Positions 61,939 through 64,000 of a stretch of 64,000 nucleotides of DNA are shown here, piece by piece. Position numbers and translations under genes: made by a program. Position 1 is the stretch's first letter. Each line of letters opens with the position of its first letter. This DNA comes from Zygnema cylindricum (taxonomy: Eukaryota > Streptophyta > Zygnematophyceae > Zygnematales > Zygnemataceae), in assembly GCA_037447655.1 (NCBI GenBank), contig JBBHKE010000439.1:1-64000 (forward strand), given 5' to 3'. The notes beneath the pieces are model-generated. The model was given only the letters and a program-made list of their open reading frames with translations. It searched no databases and was not told where the DNA came from.

Positions 61939-63521
61939 GTCCCTTATTGGCTCTTCCGTGACACGAATAACGCATGTAATCCAAATAACAACATCGCATG
62001 TGAAATATGAATTTGTCATGAAATGAGCGCGAAATTTGAAAACAAACTTGACCGAAAAAAGTAGGGAATGAAAAGGTTTCGAACATAAAAATATATAGTA
62101 CCAAAATAGAATGTTTACAGGAGGTCCGGTAACGTACGTTTCATCAATGCGTACTAAAAGGACTTGCTGCAGTGAAAAACAAAAAATCGACTCTTTTTCG
62201 AGAGAAACAAACTCTGATTTTCCTACGGGTCTCGCCGGGATACAGAGTTGTGTGCACATATATTTTCATGTGAATTTGACTATTTGAAACAAATATTCGG
62301 CAAGACTCCGCGTGAGACAAACTGGACACCCCACAGGCCACGGAAAAGGCGGGAAATCAAAATGCATCCCACAAGAAGTGTCCACCGTTGATTTGGCGAA
62401 CAAAGATGGTCCGAAAGCTGTCAGTAGCGCATGAAGTCGAAGGTGGATACGGACAGAGGGGCCATCTGACATATTTACCTTGGATTTCCTGTGGCTCGGA
62501 AGTCAAGTGTGTATCTTGCACTATCCGATAACTCATAACATTCATGGCACCATTCTCCCTTGATGTCCTCACAAATTAGACCCTATTTTTGTTTTGTTCC
62601 AGAAGCTAAAGGCTTGTGCTTGATTAATTTTTCATTTCCTTTCTCGTTTTGTCCTTGTATTTCTCATGGATTTTTGTTTCTATATATTTTATCTCTGTGT
62701 TTCACTGTTATACTCGGTGGTTTTGATATAAAATTGCTTTATCAGGAATTTTATAGTAACAGCAAGTTTGTAGCAATGGAAGCAGTACAACATGAACTAA
62801 AGTAGACTATAGCAAAATCTTTATTAAATAATTGGCTGATTTTTCTTATTATTAAGTTCAGATCTTTTTGTTTTTTCTGGTCTTTCTGTCAGACAATACA
62901 CCAAAAGAGAAGAAATGAAGTATATAAATAAAAAAGAAAACATGCTTAAATATCTAAAAGTTACAGTGCATATACACCACTACATGAATCACTCCATATT
63001 GAAATGATAACAACAAAAATAGTTCAACACCCAAAGATGAAGTACTTTGTACTGGAAATAAATAATATGCTCACTGGCTTCTGAGTCAGACATCAAAGAT
63101 TTTGATCCTGTTAACGATATCACAAAATAGATACTTCTCTACAAAATTAGAAAAACATCTACATGATCATGGATATGAACATGATAATTGGTAATTGACT
63201 CTTTCCAACGGCATAGATGAGCTGACGCAATCATTCACATATTACATTCAGTCGAAAGGAGAAAATTAATAAAAACAGTGATTCCACGGCTTGAATTTAA
63301 AGGACGATTCCTAACAATGGTGACCAATAACTGAAAACAAAAACGAAGAAAACTATAAGCTTGTACTTTCCCATATACCTGATACTGTGAATGAAGTGGC
63401 AATCACACAGTTTATGACACACGCTCAAGGAAAACCTATGTGGTAACCCTAGCATAGAATCAGGCTATTTACCAAAAGCAACATCCTTCCGCAATCAAGA
63501 AAAGGATACACATCAACAGAT
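61939..63521. other. Stretch downstream of the RHM/UER1 gene
   Basis: Positions 62100-62600 on the minus strand have exon-like open segments with splice-like ends but no recognised domain (see findings). The interval 62800-63500 is AT-rich and probably includes the 3' untranslated region of the neighbouring gene. Confidence 0.45.
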
Positions 63522-63973
63522 CTACTTCTTCCCCACTTTGGAATTAGGCTCATAAACATATTTAATCAGTGAAGACTTAATGTCCAACAATTCTGGAAAC
63601 TCTTTCTTCAACTTGCTTGCATCCAGCTCGTTATTGCTTCGGGCGGCCACAATAACCTTTGCCTGCACCAGCATCCCAAAACTTTTATAAGCAATAATTA
63701 AAAAAAAAACAGCCAAACACAGAAGCTCCTGGTAACGCAAACGCGTCAGAGCTCTGGATATCCATCAAGAATTCTTACCTGTTCTTCCAAGGAGAAATTG
63801 CTCCACGTAAAACTGGGATCAATGTATTCTTTGTAGAGCTCTAAAACTTCGTTGTGGCTTATAACCCCTGGATTAGTGAAGTTCCAGATACCACGACAGT
63901 TCCTCTTTGCCATCTCTACGGAAATAGGCAGCAACTCGTCCAAAACAGTCATGGAGTTGGGGATGTTCACCAC
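63522..63973 (-). CDS. Rhamnose synthase or UDP-4-keto-6-deoxyglucose epimerase/reductase, C-terminal exons (partial)
   Basis: The last two exons are visible: 63973-63779 (65 codons) and 63662-63522 (46 residues and a stop), joined by a GT-AG intron. They encode IPNSMTVLDELLPISVEMA, CRGIWNFTNPGVISHNEVL, EYIDPSFTWSNFSLEEQ, then AKVIVAARSNNELDASKLK, EFPELLDIKSSLIKYV and a short lysine-rich tail. This is the C-terminal end shared by plant RHM enzymes and the stand-alone UER1 (NRS/ER), short-chain dehydrogenase-like enzymes completing UDP-L-rhamnose synthesis in the cytosol. The part that distinguishes the two lies beyond position 64000. The sequence from 63974 to the window end is intron (acceptor TTGCAG). 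Confidence 0.93.
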
Positions 63974-64000
63974 CTGCAAGGGAAAAAACATTTGAAGAAA

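Overview
This window looks like nuclear DNA of a plant, most likely a land plant. It carries GT-AG introns of a few hundred bases to more than 2.5 kb, a plant-type rhamnose-synthesis protein, a CHR19/ETL1-type SNF2 ATPase and a Ty1/copia retroelement. I cannot name the species. Genes are sparse, and the space between them is filled with short nested inverted-repeat transposons (MITEs).

Layout. 1-5.4 kb: MITEs and simple repeats. 5.48-11.61 kb: a decayed Ty1/copia element on the minus strand. 11.6-18.3 kb: AT-rich DNA, a long C/T tract and an hAT-like MITE. 18.32-21.47 kb (minus): a complete four-exon prefoldin subunit 5 gene. 22.76-29.81 kb (plus): a complete six-exon gene for a 213-residue protein with an N-terminal ubiquitin-like domain, a hydrophobic hairpin and a C-terminal SAYSvFN motif. 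These two genes are divergent and share a 1.3 kb intergenic region holding a foldback element. 30.2-31.4 kb: the C-terminal half of a non-LTR retrotransposon, cut by a 10-N assembly gap. 32.9-40 kb: hAT-like and Harbinger-like MITEs, tandem repeats, a GC-rich 48-bp minisatellite and a second fragment of the same LINE. 41.74-54.14 kb (minus): a complete 12-exon SNF2 remodeller, 955 residues as assembled. 55-62 kb: a dense nest of MITEs, up to three levels deep, with target-site duplications still readable. 63.52-64.0 kb (minus): the last two exons of a rhamnose synthase or epimerase/reductase (RHM/UER1 family), running off the window edge.

The three complete gene models were built by hand from splice sites. 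All introns are GT-AG and every exon phase closes. Prefoldin 5 (folding of actin and tubulin) and the UBL-SAYSvFN protein (likely ER quality control, from the animal SAYSD1 family) both act in proteostasis. Their head-to-head order may be meaningful or accidental. The SNF2 protein is nuclear and the RHM/UER1 enzyme belongs to nucleotide-sugar metabolism in the cytosol; I see no functional link among these. The most unusual structure is in the UBL-SAYSvFN gene: two introns contain tandem arrays that run exactly up to a splice site, one made of acceptor-like units and one of donor-like units.
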